From Oscillospiraceae bacterium (GTDB lineage Bacteria; Bacillota_A; Clostridia; Oscillospirales; Oscillospiraceae), in contig JAFQHF010000134.1 of NCBI GenBank assembly GCA_017398105.1, positions 1-12,729 on the forward strand: DNA of 12,729 nucleotides, given 5' to 3'. A program made the position numbers and the translations under genes. Positions within the stretch are counted from its first letter, which is position 1; each line of letters begins with the position of its first letter. Shown in pieces: positions 6,242 to 11,615 of this stretch. The notes under the pieces were generated by a model that was not told the origin of the DNA, searched no databases, and worked only from the letters and a program-made list of their open reading frames with translations.

Positions 6242-6929
6242 GAAGCTCCTGCACCATGCGGGATAAAAATTCCGCGTTGGAGGGGCGTTTGGTGTGATTT
6301 GGGAAATACTGCATCCAGACCTGCGGGTCACCCCGTTTCCAGGCCAGCTCCAATGCATTGCGCATAGGGTGCTCCACATTTTCCCGCTTGCAGCCGCAGC
6401 GCTTTGCAACTTTGGAATACAGTTCCTTGGTGATGGACTGGGAAGGGTCCTCTGCCAGAAGCAGGATGCCCTCCAGAAGATAGGAAAAGCCCTTGTGCCT
6501 GGTGGCAATGTGCAGCTGCATCAGCAGTCCGGAAACACGGCTGCGATCGTCTTCCGCGGAATGATGCGGGGCTGCACTGTCCAGCAGACCCAGCACATGA
6601 CGGACAGCCAGGGAAACCGGGCAGGGCTTGCGCAGCGCATAGCTGACATCCAGAGCAGACAGACAGCGGCATACATAATCCGTAAGCATGGTGGAGATCA
6701 CCAGAACCCGGGTTTGAATGCCCTCGCGGCGCAGCTGCTCCAGGAGGGTGAGCCCGTCCGATTCCTGAAGGATCAGCTCTGTGACCAGCAGTTCCGGTGC
6801 TTCCCGGCGGAGAAAATCCAGCGCCTGCGGCCCGGATGCACAGGTGAAAACCTGACAGCGTTCCTGCAATGCATCTGCCAGAGCAAGCCGGAAATCCTCG
6901 TTGGTATCCGCAATCAGCAGCTTGGGCAT
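6225..6929 (-). CDS. Spo0A-like response regulator with a degenerate receiver
   Basis: A 234-aa cytosolic transcription factor. Residues ~3-115 form a receiver domain and ~132-230 a Spo0A C-terminal DNA-binding domain, recognised from HKGFSYLLEGI, SITKELYSKVAKRCG, ALELAWKRGDP and PSNAEFLSRMVQELL, which align with B. subtilis Spo0A (HIKGYLYLREAI, SITKVLYPDIAKKF, AIEVAWSRGN, PTNSEFIAMVADKL). In the receiver the phosphoacceptor Asp is Glu51 (VTELILQESDG where Spo0A has VLDIIMPHLDG), and the acidic pair DD is D8-T9. The switch Ser/Thr (~79-80) and Lys101-Pro are kept. In the recognition helix VERAIR becomes VEHPMR, so DNA specificity may differ. The start at 6929 has AAGGAGG 8 nt upstream. It has its own promoter and terminator. 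It may be a paralogue of a true Spo0A encoded elsewhere, hence no gene symbol. Confidence 0.88.
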   Translation of the reverse strand: MPKLLIADTNEDFRLALADALQERCQVFTCASGPQALDFLRREAPELLVTELILQESDGLTLLEQLRREGIQTRVLVISTMLTDYVCRCLSALDVSYALRKPCPVSLAVRHVLGLLDSAAPHHSAEDDRSRVSGLLMQLHIATRHKGFSYLLEGILLLAEDPSQSITKELYSKVAKRCGCKRENVEHPMRNALELAWKRGDPQVWMQYFPNHTKRPSNAEFLSRMVQELLKRPE

Positions 6930-6963
6930 TGGAAAATCCTCCTTCCGTGTTTTTCTATGGTAA

Positions 6964-6992
6964 AGAATAGCACACAACGACGCTGATTGCAA
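6964..6992 (-). promoter_or_regulatory. Promoter of the Spo0A-like gene (extended -10)
   Basis: On the minus strand TTGCAA (6987-6992) and TATTCT (6964-6969) are 17 bp apart, and TGC directly before the -10 gives an extended -10 motif (TGnTATTCT). Confidence 0.65.
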
Positions 6993-7022
6993 TTCGCCGG
7001 AAGGAAAAGAGTTTCGCAGATT

Positions 7023-7030
7023 TTCGACAA
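7023..7030 (-). promoter_or_regulatory. Possible 0A box upstream of the Spo0A-like promoter
   Basis: The minus strand reads TTGTCGAA, an exact match to the Spo0A-binding core (TGTCGAA), about 30 bp upstream of the -35 box. It would allow autoregulation. The site abuts the U-run of the htrA terminator, the same 8-mer occurs at 6200-6207 and inside the coding region near 3765, and the regulator's recognition helix is altered, so this is tentative. Confidence 0.4.
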
Positions 7031-7057
7031 AAGCGCGCCGAAAATGCTTCGGCGCGC
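7029..7057 (-). terminator. Intrinsic terminator of htrA
   Basis: A 10-bp stem (7033-7042 with 7048-7057, GCGCGCCGAA/TTCGGCGCGC) with a 5-nt loop is followed by TTTT on the minus strand, 15 bp past the htrA stop. It separates htrA from the Spo0A-like gene. Confidence 0.85.
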
Positions 7058-7072
7058 CTGGGGGTTCTGTGA

Positions 7073-8572
7073 TTAATCGCCGAAATAACGGCGGAAGTAT
7101 TCATACCAGTCGTCATAGTCGCCTTCCGGCATTTTGGCATCGGGCTGGGACGCAGGCTGGCTGGTCTGCTGCGGCTTGGCATCCAGGGTGATTTCCAGGG
7201 TCAGCTCCTGACCGCCCCGCAGGATGGTGACGGTGGTGGTGTCGCCTGCGGAGAAATTCCGAAGGGCACGGGTCAGGTCTGTAACATTGCTGACGGAATA
7301 ATCCCCGATGGCGATCACGATATCCTTGGGCTGGATACCGGCCCGCTCTGCGGCACCGCCCTTGTCCACGCTGGCGATATAGGCACCGGTGGGCAGGCCG
7401 AACATGGAAGCGGCGGATTCATCGGTATTGGTGACAGACACGCCCATATAGGCGCTGTTGACATAGCCGTAGTCGATCAGATCGTCCACAACGCCCATCA
7501 CATCATCAATGGGAATGGCGAAGCCGATGCCTTCGATGGTGGCTCCGGAGCCGGTGGTTCCGGAATACTTGGCAGTGGTGATGCCGATGACTTCGCCGCG
7601 CATGTTGAACAGGGGGCCGCCGGAGTTGCCGGGATTGATGGCAGCGTCGGTCTGGATCATGCTGATGGTGGTCAGACTGTCAGTGGAGATCTCACGGCCG
7701 ATGCCGCTGACGTAGCCGATGGTCTGGGTGGAATTCAGCTCGCCCAGGGGATTGCCGATGGCGGCAACCATGTCGCCGATGACCAGATCACTGCTGGTGC
7801 CGATGGCTGCGGCGGGAAGTCCGGCAGCTTCGATCTTCAGCACGGCCAGATCATTGGTGGAGGAATCATATCCCTTCAGCTCTGCGGGATATTCCGTGCC
7901 GTCATGCGTGACAACGCTGATGGAGGTGGCACCCTCTACAACGTGGTAATTGGTAACCACATAACCGTCCTCGGACAGAATGAAACCGGAACCGGTGGAG
8001 GAACCGGTGGTACCGTAAAAGCCGGTGCCCTGAATGGTGGTGGAGATGGCCACCACACTGTTGACACAGCGGTTATACAGCTGACCGGGGGTCAGTGTCT
8101 GACCATCCGCAAGAGGCCCGGTGATCACACCGGCAGAAGCGGAGTGGACCTGCTTTTCCAGGTCTTCGATCCGGTCCAGCAGCATTTCCACGGTATCCTC
8201 GTTTCGTTCTTCCCAGTATTCGTTGACGCTGAAGGCCGTGATCAGGCATCCTCCTGCCACCAGGGCGATCACGAGCAGGGAAGCGATAATGCTTTTCCAG
8301 ACAGGATTGCGGGGCTTTTTTGCTTTTTTAGGCTTTTTGGGAGGCTCTGTCTGGGGATGGTAGCGGTATTCCTCCCGGGGCGGGTTCATAACATAGGGAG
8401 AGTCGGCGTAAGGGGATTCCTTTCTGCCGGCTCCTGCGCCGTGGTAGGATGTGGCGGCGGGTTCCGGCTGCTGCACCGGCTCCGCCTGGGGAGGAGTCGT
8501 GACAGGCTCCTCAGGGCTGGGCAGGTCTTCGGGTGCCCAGTCTCTTGGTTCGTTATTTTCAAAAGGCTCCAT
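7073..8572 (-). CDS. htrA: HtrA/DegP-family membrane-anchored serine protease with PDZ domain
   Basis: A 499-aa S1C-family protease for quality control of envelope and secreted proteins. Domains in order: a proline- and glutamate-rich cytosolic N-terminus (1-75), a lysine-rich patch (79-89), one transmembrane helix (~93-115), a short coiled coil (~123-143), the trypsin-like domain (~165-360) with the triad His210 (TNYHVVEG), Asp241 (TNDLAVLK) and Ser317 (NPGNSGGPL), then one PDZ domain (~373-463) and a tail ending in aromatic and acidic residues (DWYEYFRRYFGD). The protease faces outward. The start at 8572 has AAGGAGG (8580-8586) 7 nt upstream. The long disordered cytosolic N-terminus resembles other Firmicute HtrA proteins. 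It has its own promoter and terminator. Confidence 0.95.
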   Translation of the reverse strand: MEPFENNEPRDWAPEDLPSPEEPVTTPPQAEPVQQPEPAATSYHGAGAGRKESPYADSPYVMNPPREEYRYHPQTEPPKKPKKAKKPRNPVWKSIIASLLVIALVAGGCLITAFSVNEYWEERNEDTVEMLLDRIEDLEKQVHSASAGVITGPLADGQTLTPGQLYNRCVNSVVAISTTIQGTGFYGTTGSSTGSGFILSEDGYVVTNYHVVEGATSISVVTHDGTEYPAELKGYDSSTNDLAVLKIEAAGLPAAAIGTSSDLVIGDMVAAIGNPLGELNSTQTIGYVSGIGREISTDSLTTISMIQTDAAINPGNSGGPLFNMRGEVIGITTAKYSGTTGSGATIEGIGFAIPIDDVMGVVDDLIDYGYVNSAYMGVSVTNTDESAASMFGLPTGAYIASVDKGGAAERAGIQPKDIVIAIGDYSVSNVTDLTRALRNFSAGDTTTVTILRGGQELTLEITLDAKPQQTSQPASQPDAKMPEGDYDDWYEYFRRYFGD

Positions 8573-8632
8573 GGGGTTTCCTCCTTGTATGTATCTGCTC
8601 TTATGATAATGACTGCTTATGAAGAAAATATG

Positions 8633-8644
8633 TCCCTAAAGGGA
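8633..8644. promoter_or_regulatory. Small dyad in the htrA leader
   Basis: TCCCT and AGGGA arms separated by two bases lie between the predicted htrA transcription start and the ribosome binding site. It could be an operator or a leader hairpin. No CIRCE-type (HrcA) heat-shock element is visible. Confidence 0.3.
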
Positions 8645-8676
8645 ACGATATTTTAATTTTTAACAGATTTGTCAAT

Positions 8677-8705
8677 ATCATATCTGTTTTTTGAGGCTTC
8701 GTCAA
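8677..8705 (-). promoter_or_regulatory. Promoter of htrA
   Basis: On the minus strand TTGACG (8700-8705) and TATGAT (8677-8682) are 17 bp apart, each one base from consensus. The -35 lies just beyond the terminator of the upstream DUF1540 gene. A TTGACA 20 bp further downstream has no good -10 partner. Confidence 0.8.
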
Positions 8706-8708
8706 GGG

Positions 8709-8759
8709 AAAAACAGGGCAGCGCCCGGGAATACCGCGGCCGGAATTCCCAGGCGCTGC
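8709..8759 (-). terminator. Terminator of the DUF1540 gene
   Basis: Arms GCAGCGCC/GGCGCTGC (8718-8725 with 8752-8759), then one mismatch and six more pairs (8727-8732 with 8745-8750), with a GC-rich loop, followed on the minus strand by TTTTT (8709-8713). Confidence 0.8.
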
Positions 8760-8764
8760 GAAGG

Positions 8765-8929
8765 TTACTTTTTGCGGAAGGACTTGCAGTCGGTGCACTT
8801 ATCGGCGGTGGGGTTGGTTTCGTGGGTGCCCACCAGGATGCGGTCCAGAGAGCAGTAGTTCTCATTCTCGCAGTGATAAGCACACTGCTGGACGGTGCAT
8901 TCAATGCACTTGTTGGCATGACAGTTCAT
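8765..8929 (-). CDS. Small cysteine-rich DUF1540 protein
   Basis: A 54-aa protein with eight cysteines (3, 8, 11, 16, 20, 26, 45, 48) arranged C-x4-C-x2-C-x4-C-x3-C-x5-C...C-x2-C, the DUF1540 type common in Clostridia. The cysteines probably hold a metal ion such as zinc; function is not known for the family. There is no signal peptide. The start at 8929 is set by AAGGAGG (8938-8944) 8 nt upstream; the frame is open to 8962 but an earlier start would place the Shine-Dalgarno inside the gene. It has its own strong terminator. Confidence 0.85.
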   Translation of the reverse strand: MNCHANKCIECTVQQCAYHCENENYCSLDRILVGTHETNPTADKCTDCKSFRKK

Positions 8930-8944
8930 AAAAAATGCCTCCTT

Positions 8945-9097
8945 TTCATTTGGATTCGGCAATAGTATGGCTTGAGACCGGTAAAAGTATTCTGGAAAAG
9001 GTTTCCAATGTTGCTTTTTGAGAATTTTTGTGATATGGTTAGCAGGAAAATAAATGCAGTTGAATTATCGTCTCACACAATAGGTAAATCGTATTCC
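8945..9097. other. AT-rich intergenic stretch, no gene seen
   Basis: Together with the repeat at 9098-9201 and the rpe leader this fills the 336-bp gap between the divergent DUF1540 and rpe genes. It must contain the DUF1540 promoter, but I see only weak minus-strand -10-like words (TACTAT around 8963) without a matching -35. A short hairpin GGAAA/TTTCC lies near 8994-9006. Confidence 0.4.
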
Positions 9098-9201
9098 GTA
9101 GGGGCGGATTTTCAATCCGCCCGAAATGTACCGAACAGAAAGCAGGAGAATACGCCCGCAATTATCTGTCCATGGAGGGCGGATTGGAAATCCGCCCCTA
9201 C
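9098..9201. repeat. 104-bp palindromic repeat with 25-bp terminal inverted repeats
   Basis: The ends 9098-9122 and 9177-9201 are inverted copies differing at one base, and each arm is itself a hairpin (GGGCGGATT...AATCCGCCC). The outermost word GTAGGGGCGGATT is, from memory, the signature of a repeat family spread between genes in many gut Firmicutes. The 54-bp interior shows no gene. It lies 64 bp before rpe. Confidence 0.75.
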
Positions 9202-9265
9202 AACAGCGTGTATCTTTGTGTGAAAAACGATCATTTATCCGCTATCATGGTAAGGAGAAAAAAGT

Positions 9266-9916
9266 ATGGCTAAGATTGCCCCTTCTATTTTGTCTGCGGA
9301 CTTTGCAAATCTGGAACGGGATATTCATGACCTGGAGCGCAACGGTGCGGACTGGGTTCATGTGGATATCATGGACGGCATTTTCGTGCCCAATATTTCC
9401 ATTGGCATCCCGGTGGTGCAGGCGCTGCGGCCTGTTACGGACCTGCCGCTGGATGTGCATCTGATGATCGACCGACCCATCCGGTATGTGGAGCAGTTTG
9501 TCAAGGCCGGTGCCGACTGGCTGACCATTCATATCGAAGCTGACCAGCCCCAGAATACGCTGGAAGCGCTGGATAAGATCCGTGCTCTGGGCTGCAAGGC
9601 TGCCATTTCCCTGAAGCCCAGGACTCCCGTGGAAGCCGCCATTCCGTACCTGGAAAAGTGCGACATGATCCTGGTGATGACGGTGGAGCCCGGCTTCGGC
9701 GGTCAGAAGTTTATGGCCGACCAGATGCCCAAGATCAGACAGCTCCGGGAGTGGCTGGATGACATCAACCCTGAGTGCGTCATTGAGGTGGACGGCGGCG
9801 TGGATGCCGATACCTGTGCCCTCTGCAAGGAAAACGGCGCCGAAGTGCTGGTGGCAGGCTCTGCCTACTTCAAGGCAGCAGACCGGGCAGCACTTGTGAA
9901 GACCATTCAGGCATAA
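9266..9916 (+). CDS. rpe: Ribulose-phosphate 3-epimerase
   Basis: A 216-aa TIM-barrel enzyme that interconverts D-ribulose 5-phosphate and D-xylulose 5-phosphate in the non-oxidative pentose phosphate pathway, in the cytosol. Family motifs are all present: PSILSADF (6-13), HVDIMDGIFVPN (32-43), DVHLMI (63-68), VEPGFGGQKF (140-149) and EVDGGV (174-179). His32, Asp34, His65 and Asp176 are the metal ligands, with Asp34 and Asp176 as the acid/base pair. Length is normal. AAGGAG (9252-9257) is 8 nt before the ATG. A TATCAT (9243-9248) upstream is a possible -10 without a clear -35. The gene is a single unit ended by the hairpin at 9932-9952. Confidence 0.97.
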   Translation: MAKIAPSILSADFANLERDIHDLERNGADWVHVDIMDGIFVPNISIGIPVVQALRPVTDLPLDVHLMIDRPIRYVEQFVKAGADWLTIHIEADQPQNTLEALDKIRALGCKAAISLKPRTPVEAAIPYLEKCDMILVMTVEPGFGGQKFMADQMPKIRQLREWLDDINPECVIEVDGGVDADTCALCKENGAEVLVAGSAYFKAADRAALVKTIQA

Positions 9917-9931
9917 GGAAAGACAACCGCA

Positions 9932-9957
9932 GGGAGGGGCATTGCCCCTCCCGTTTT
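9932..9957 (+). terminator. Intrinsic terminator of rpe
   Basis: A perfect 9-bp stem GGGAGGGGC/GCCCCTCCC with a 3-nt loop is followed by GTTTTCTTT, 15 bp past the rpe stop. Confidence 0.92.
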
Positions 9958-10007
9958 CTTTCGAAAATAGGTCTGTGAAAAACCAACGCAGTGACTTGCA
10001 AATTTCA

Positions 10008-10050
10008 ATGTCATTGCGAACCAGTCCGCAGACTGGTGTGGCAATCCGTT
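10008..10050 (+). repeat. Left 43-bp inverted repeat of the XRE/membrane-protein cassette
   Basis: Exact reverse complement of 11358-11400. It holds an internal hairpin ACCAGTC-CGCA-GACTGGT with flanking ATTGC/GCAAT, so it resembles a REP-type palindrome. The wording is, from memory, that of a repeat dispersed in Clostridia genomes. Confidence 0.9.
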
Positions 10051-10082
10051 TGCGCTACATTTATCTCATATGAAATAGCGTT

Positions 10083-10110
10083 GAGCCAGGAGTTTTTACA
10101 TTCCTGGCTC
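10083..10110 (-). terminator. Hairpin after the membrane-protein gene
   Basis: A perfect 9-bp stem GAGCCAGGA/TCCTGGCTC with a 10-nt loop lies 5 bp past the stop at 10116. On the minus strand no T run follows, so termination may be weak. Confidence 0.5.
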
Positions 10111-10115
10111 ATTTA

Positions 10116-10994
10116 TCATAGGTTTTGAATGTAGTCTGCTGCTGCAAAAAAAGCAGTGACGGCGGTGTTGCTTTCAATCATACGAAGATATGTGTTTCTT
10201 TCTTCATTACTCGAAGCGATGCGGCTTAGTTTGGCACGCATCATATTACTATGGCGTTGTTGCTGTTCTAATGACTGCTGCTGATTAGCGAGGATCATTC
10301 GCTGATTTAGAATTGATTCTGATTGCTGGGCAATCATAATATCTAGTTTGTCCTTAATTTCCTCAAGTACGAAGGTGTTTAGTGCCATATCCAGGTCGTT
10401 GGCTTGACTAGTGCTGAACCAGTCGTATAGGTACATGGCGGCATAGATATCACGGTAACGACGGGGAATAATGTTGGCGGCATAAACTCGATCTAGTAAG
10501 ACGTCAATATAGTCACGTTCTTGTATATAAAATTCGAATTTCTCAAGATAAACAGGAACAAGTTTTTTTAACTTATTATTATAGGCATTGACTTCTTTGT
10601 AGTGCTCCATATCAGCATGGTATTTAAGAATATTATATTTATATTCTGCGTTTATACCTTTTAGCGATGAAATAACAAGCCACAAACAAAAAATACTAAA
10701 GGGCAGTATTAAAAATAAAGATAATGCCTGCATCATATCGTTTGTAGGGTCAAATATGCCGACAATAGAACTAGGGATACCCAGAATGCTAAGCATGAGT
10801 GCTCCGAATGTCATACAGCCCATAGATTCCTTTTGGGGGTATTCTGGTTTGGGATTATGCTTTCCTCTTCTTAGATAGGGGATATCTTTATTTGACATAT
10901 CGCAAATTCTTTGATCGAGTTTTTTGTACACCAAATGCAGCGCACACACGTTTTCCAAATACGGAACCAAAAACTCTCTATTATACTTGGCCAT
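10116..10994 (-). CDS. Unrecognised two-helix membrane protein with long cytosolic C-terminal domain
   Basis: A 292-aa protein I cannot assign to a named family. It has a polar N-terminal part (1-57) with a basic stretch (YLRRGKHNPKP), two transmembrane helices (~59-81 and ~88-111) joined by a very short loop, then a ~180-residue cytosolic domain. That domain contains IPRRYRDIYAAMYLYDWF followed by STSQANDLDMALN (176-206), a shape I recall in uncharacterised clostridial proteins, then a charged helical region (209-250) rich in Gln with LNQRMILANQQQ, likely coiled coil, and a C-terminal AAADYIQNL. The start at 10994 has AGGGAGG 6 nt upstream; the open frame up to 11054 would run through the promoter. 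It is divergent from the XRE gene and its promoter carries two operators. Base composition is clearly AT-richer than the neighbours, suggesting acquisition. Confidence 0.8.
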   Translation of the reverse strand: MAKYNREFLVPYLENVCALHLVYKKLDQRICDMSNKDIPYLRRGKHNPKPEYPQKESMGCMTFGALMLSILGIPSSIVGIFDPTNDMMQALSLFLILPFSIFCLWLVISSLKGINAEYKYNILKYHADMEHYKEVNAYNNKLKKLVPVYLEKFEFYIQERDYIDVLLDRVYAANIIPRRYRDIYAAMYLYDWFSTSQANDLDMALNTFVLEEIKDKLDIMIAQQSESILNQRMILANQQQSLEQQQRHSNMMRAKLSRIASSNEERNTYLRMIESNTAVTAFFAAADYIQNL

Positions 10995-11025
10995 AGTAAT
11001 CCTCCCTGATGGAATTGTCAAATTT

Positions 11026-11054
11026 ATTTTAGTAAATAAGTTTACTAAAGTCAA
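11026..11054 (-). promoter_or_regulatory. Promoter of the membrane-protein gene
   Basis: On the minus strand TTGACT (11049-11054) and TAAAAT (11026-11031) are 17 bp apart, each one base from consensus. The first operator fills its spacer. Confidence 0.8.
11030..11047. promoter_or_regulatory. Operator 1 (TAGTAAA / TTTACTA)
   Basis: An 18-bp inverted repeat, TAGTAAATAAGTTTACTA, lies between the -35 and -10 boxes of the minus-strand promoter. Bound by a repressor it would block that promoter. It shares the AGTAAA/TTTACT arms with operator 2. Confidence 0.75.
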
Positions 11055-11055
11055 T

Positions 11056-11071
11056 AGTAAACATGTTTACT
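11056..11071. promoter_or_regulatory. Operator 2 (AGTAAAC / GTTTACT)
   Basis: A perfect 16-bp palindrome, AGTAAACATGTTTACT, lies just upstream of the minus-strand -35 and 42 bp before the XRE start. Its centre is 25 bp from that of operator 1. Bound there, the XRE protein could also control its own gene. Confidence 0.75.
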
Positions 11072-11112
11072 CTGCTACACTATGGAAAAAACCATGGCAG
11101 GGCGGTGATAGT

Positions 11113-11352
11113 GTGCAGGCTTTTTTGGAAAAGCTACGGGGTTTGCGGGAGGACAACGATTTGACACAAACTCAGATTGCTGAAGTTTTGGGAACCTCTC
11201 AAACCATGTATGCACGCTATGAGCGGGGAGCAAACGAAATGCCAATCCGCCATCTTGTGACGCTTTGCAAGTTTTATAATGTTTCGGCGGATTATCTGTT
11301 GGGGACGACTCCGAGTAAATTGCGAAGACAGAAAGTAAAACCAATAAAGTGA
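11113..11352 (+). CDS. XRE-family helix-turn-helix repressor
   Basis: A 79-aa Cro/C1-type DNA-binding protein consisting almost only of the HTH_3 domain (~6-63): LRGLREDNDLTQTQIAEVLG, TSQTMYARYERGANEMP, then LVTLCKFYNVSADYLLG, followed by a short basic tail (SKLRRQKVKPIK). The start is GTG at 11113, with GGCGGTGA upstream as Shine-Dalgarno; an upstream in-frame ATG at 10924 would lie inside the opposite gene and is not credible. It is divergent from the unrecognised membrane-protein gene; the paired palindromes between them are the probable binding sites. The XRE promoter itself is not clear (a TACACT at 11076-11081 is a poor -10). It reads like the regulator half of a two-gene accessory module. 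Confidence 0.9.
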   Translation: MQAFLEKLRGLREDNDLTQTQIAEVLGTSQTMYARYERGANEMPIRHLVTLCKFYNVSADYLLGTTPSKLRRQKVKPIK

Positions 11353-11357
11353 AAAAG

Positions 11358-11400
11358 AACGGATTGCCACACCAGTCTGCGGACTGGTTCGCAATGACAT
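11358..11400 (-). repeat. Right 43-bp inverted repeat of the cassette
   Basis: Exact reverse complement of 10008-10050, beginning 5 bp after the XRE stop codon. Its internal hairpin could also serve as the 3' end structure of the XRE transcript. Confidence 0.9.
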
Positions 11401-11421
11401 GTATATTTTGCGACATTAAGA

Positions 11422-11438
11422 CGGAGGCGCTGCCTCCG
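11422..11438 (+). terminator. GC-rich hairpin between the cassette and the Fe-S operon
   Basis: A 7-bp stem CGGAGGC/GCCTCCG with a 3-nt loop is followed by a mixed CCTTACCATTTTG tail. It may be a weak terminator for the XRE gene or part of another repeat. Confidence 0.4.
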
Positions 11439-11508
11439 CCTTACCATTTTGTACGGAAGTTTCCGGGGAGCAAACGCTATTTTTGTATCGATTTTAAAGC
11501 CTTTGCAA

Positions 11509-11537
11509 TTGACAATTGACATTGCAGAATGTATAAT
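11509..11537 (+). promoter_or_regulatory. Perfect-consensus promoter of the Fe-S scaffold operon
   Basis: TTGACA (11509-11514) and TATAAT (11532-11537) with a 17-bp spacer, both exact sigma-A consensus. A second TTGACA follows at 11516-11521 as a tandem repeat of ATTGACA. It predicts high constitutive expression, matching the strongly biased codon use of the genes downstream. Confidence 0.92.
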
Positions 11538-11542
11538 ATATA

Positions 11543-11562
11543 CGGAAATCCCCGGATTTCCG
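11543..11562 (+). other. 5'-terminal stem-loop of the Fe-S operon mRNA
   Basis: CGGAAATC/GATTTCCG, 8 bp with a 4-nt loop, begins about 6 nt after the -10 box and so would sit at the very 5' end of the transcript. Such stems protect mRNAs from 5'-dependent decay; this role is inferred. Confidence 0.5.
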
Positions 11563-11615
11563 AGTACGTAAATCCAAAGACAAAAACACGTCTTTTGAAA
11601 GAAAGGAAAATTGCC

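Noticed and set aside
8633..8644. CIRCE heat-shock operator for htrA
   Set aside because: The dyad is only 5 bp per arm with a 2-bp spacer and lacks the TTAGCACTC core.
7904..8656. 250-codon plus-strand frame opposite htrA
   Set aside because: Shadow of a well-supported HtrA gene with an intact catalytic triad.
10924..11352. Longer version of the XRE protein starting at an upstream ATG
   Set aside because: The added N-terminus would lie in the opposite gene and cross both operators and the promoter; the GTG at 11113 has a Shine-Dalgarno and fits the HTH domain.
10008..11400. Insertion sequence or integron
   Set aside because: No transposase, integrase or resolvase lies between the inverted repeats, and no target-site duplication is visible immediately outside them.
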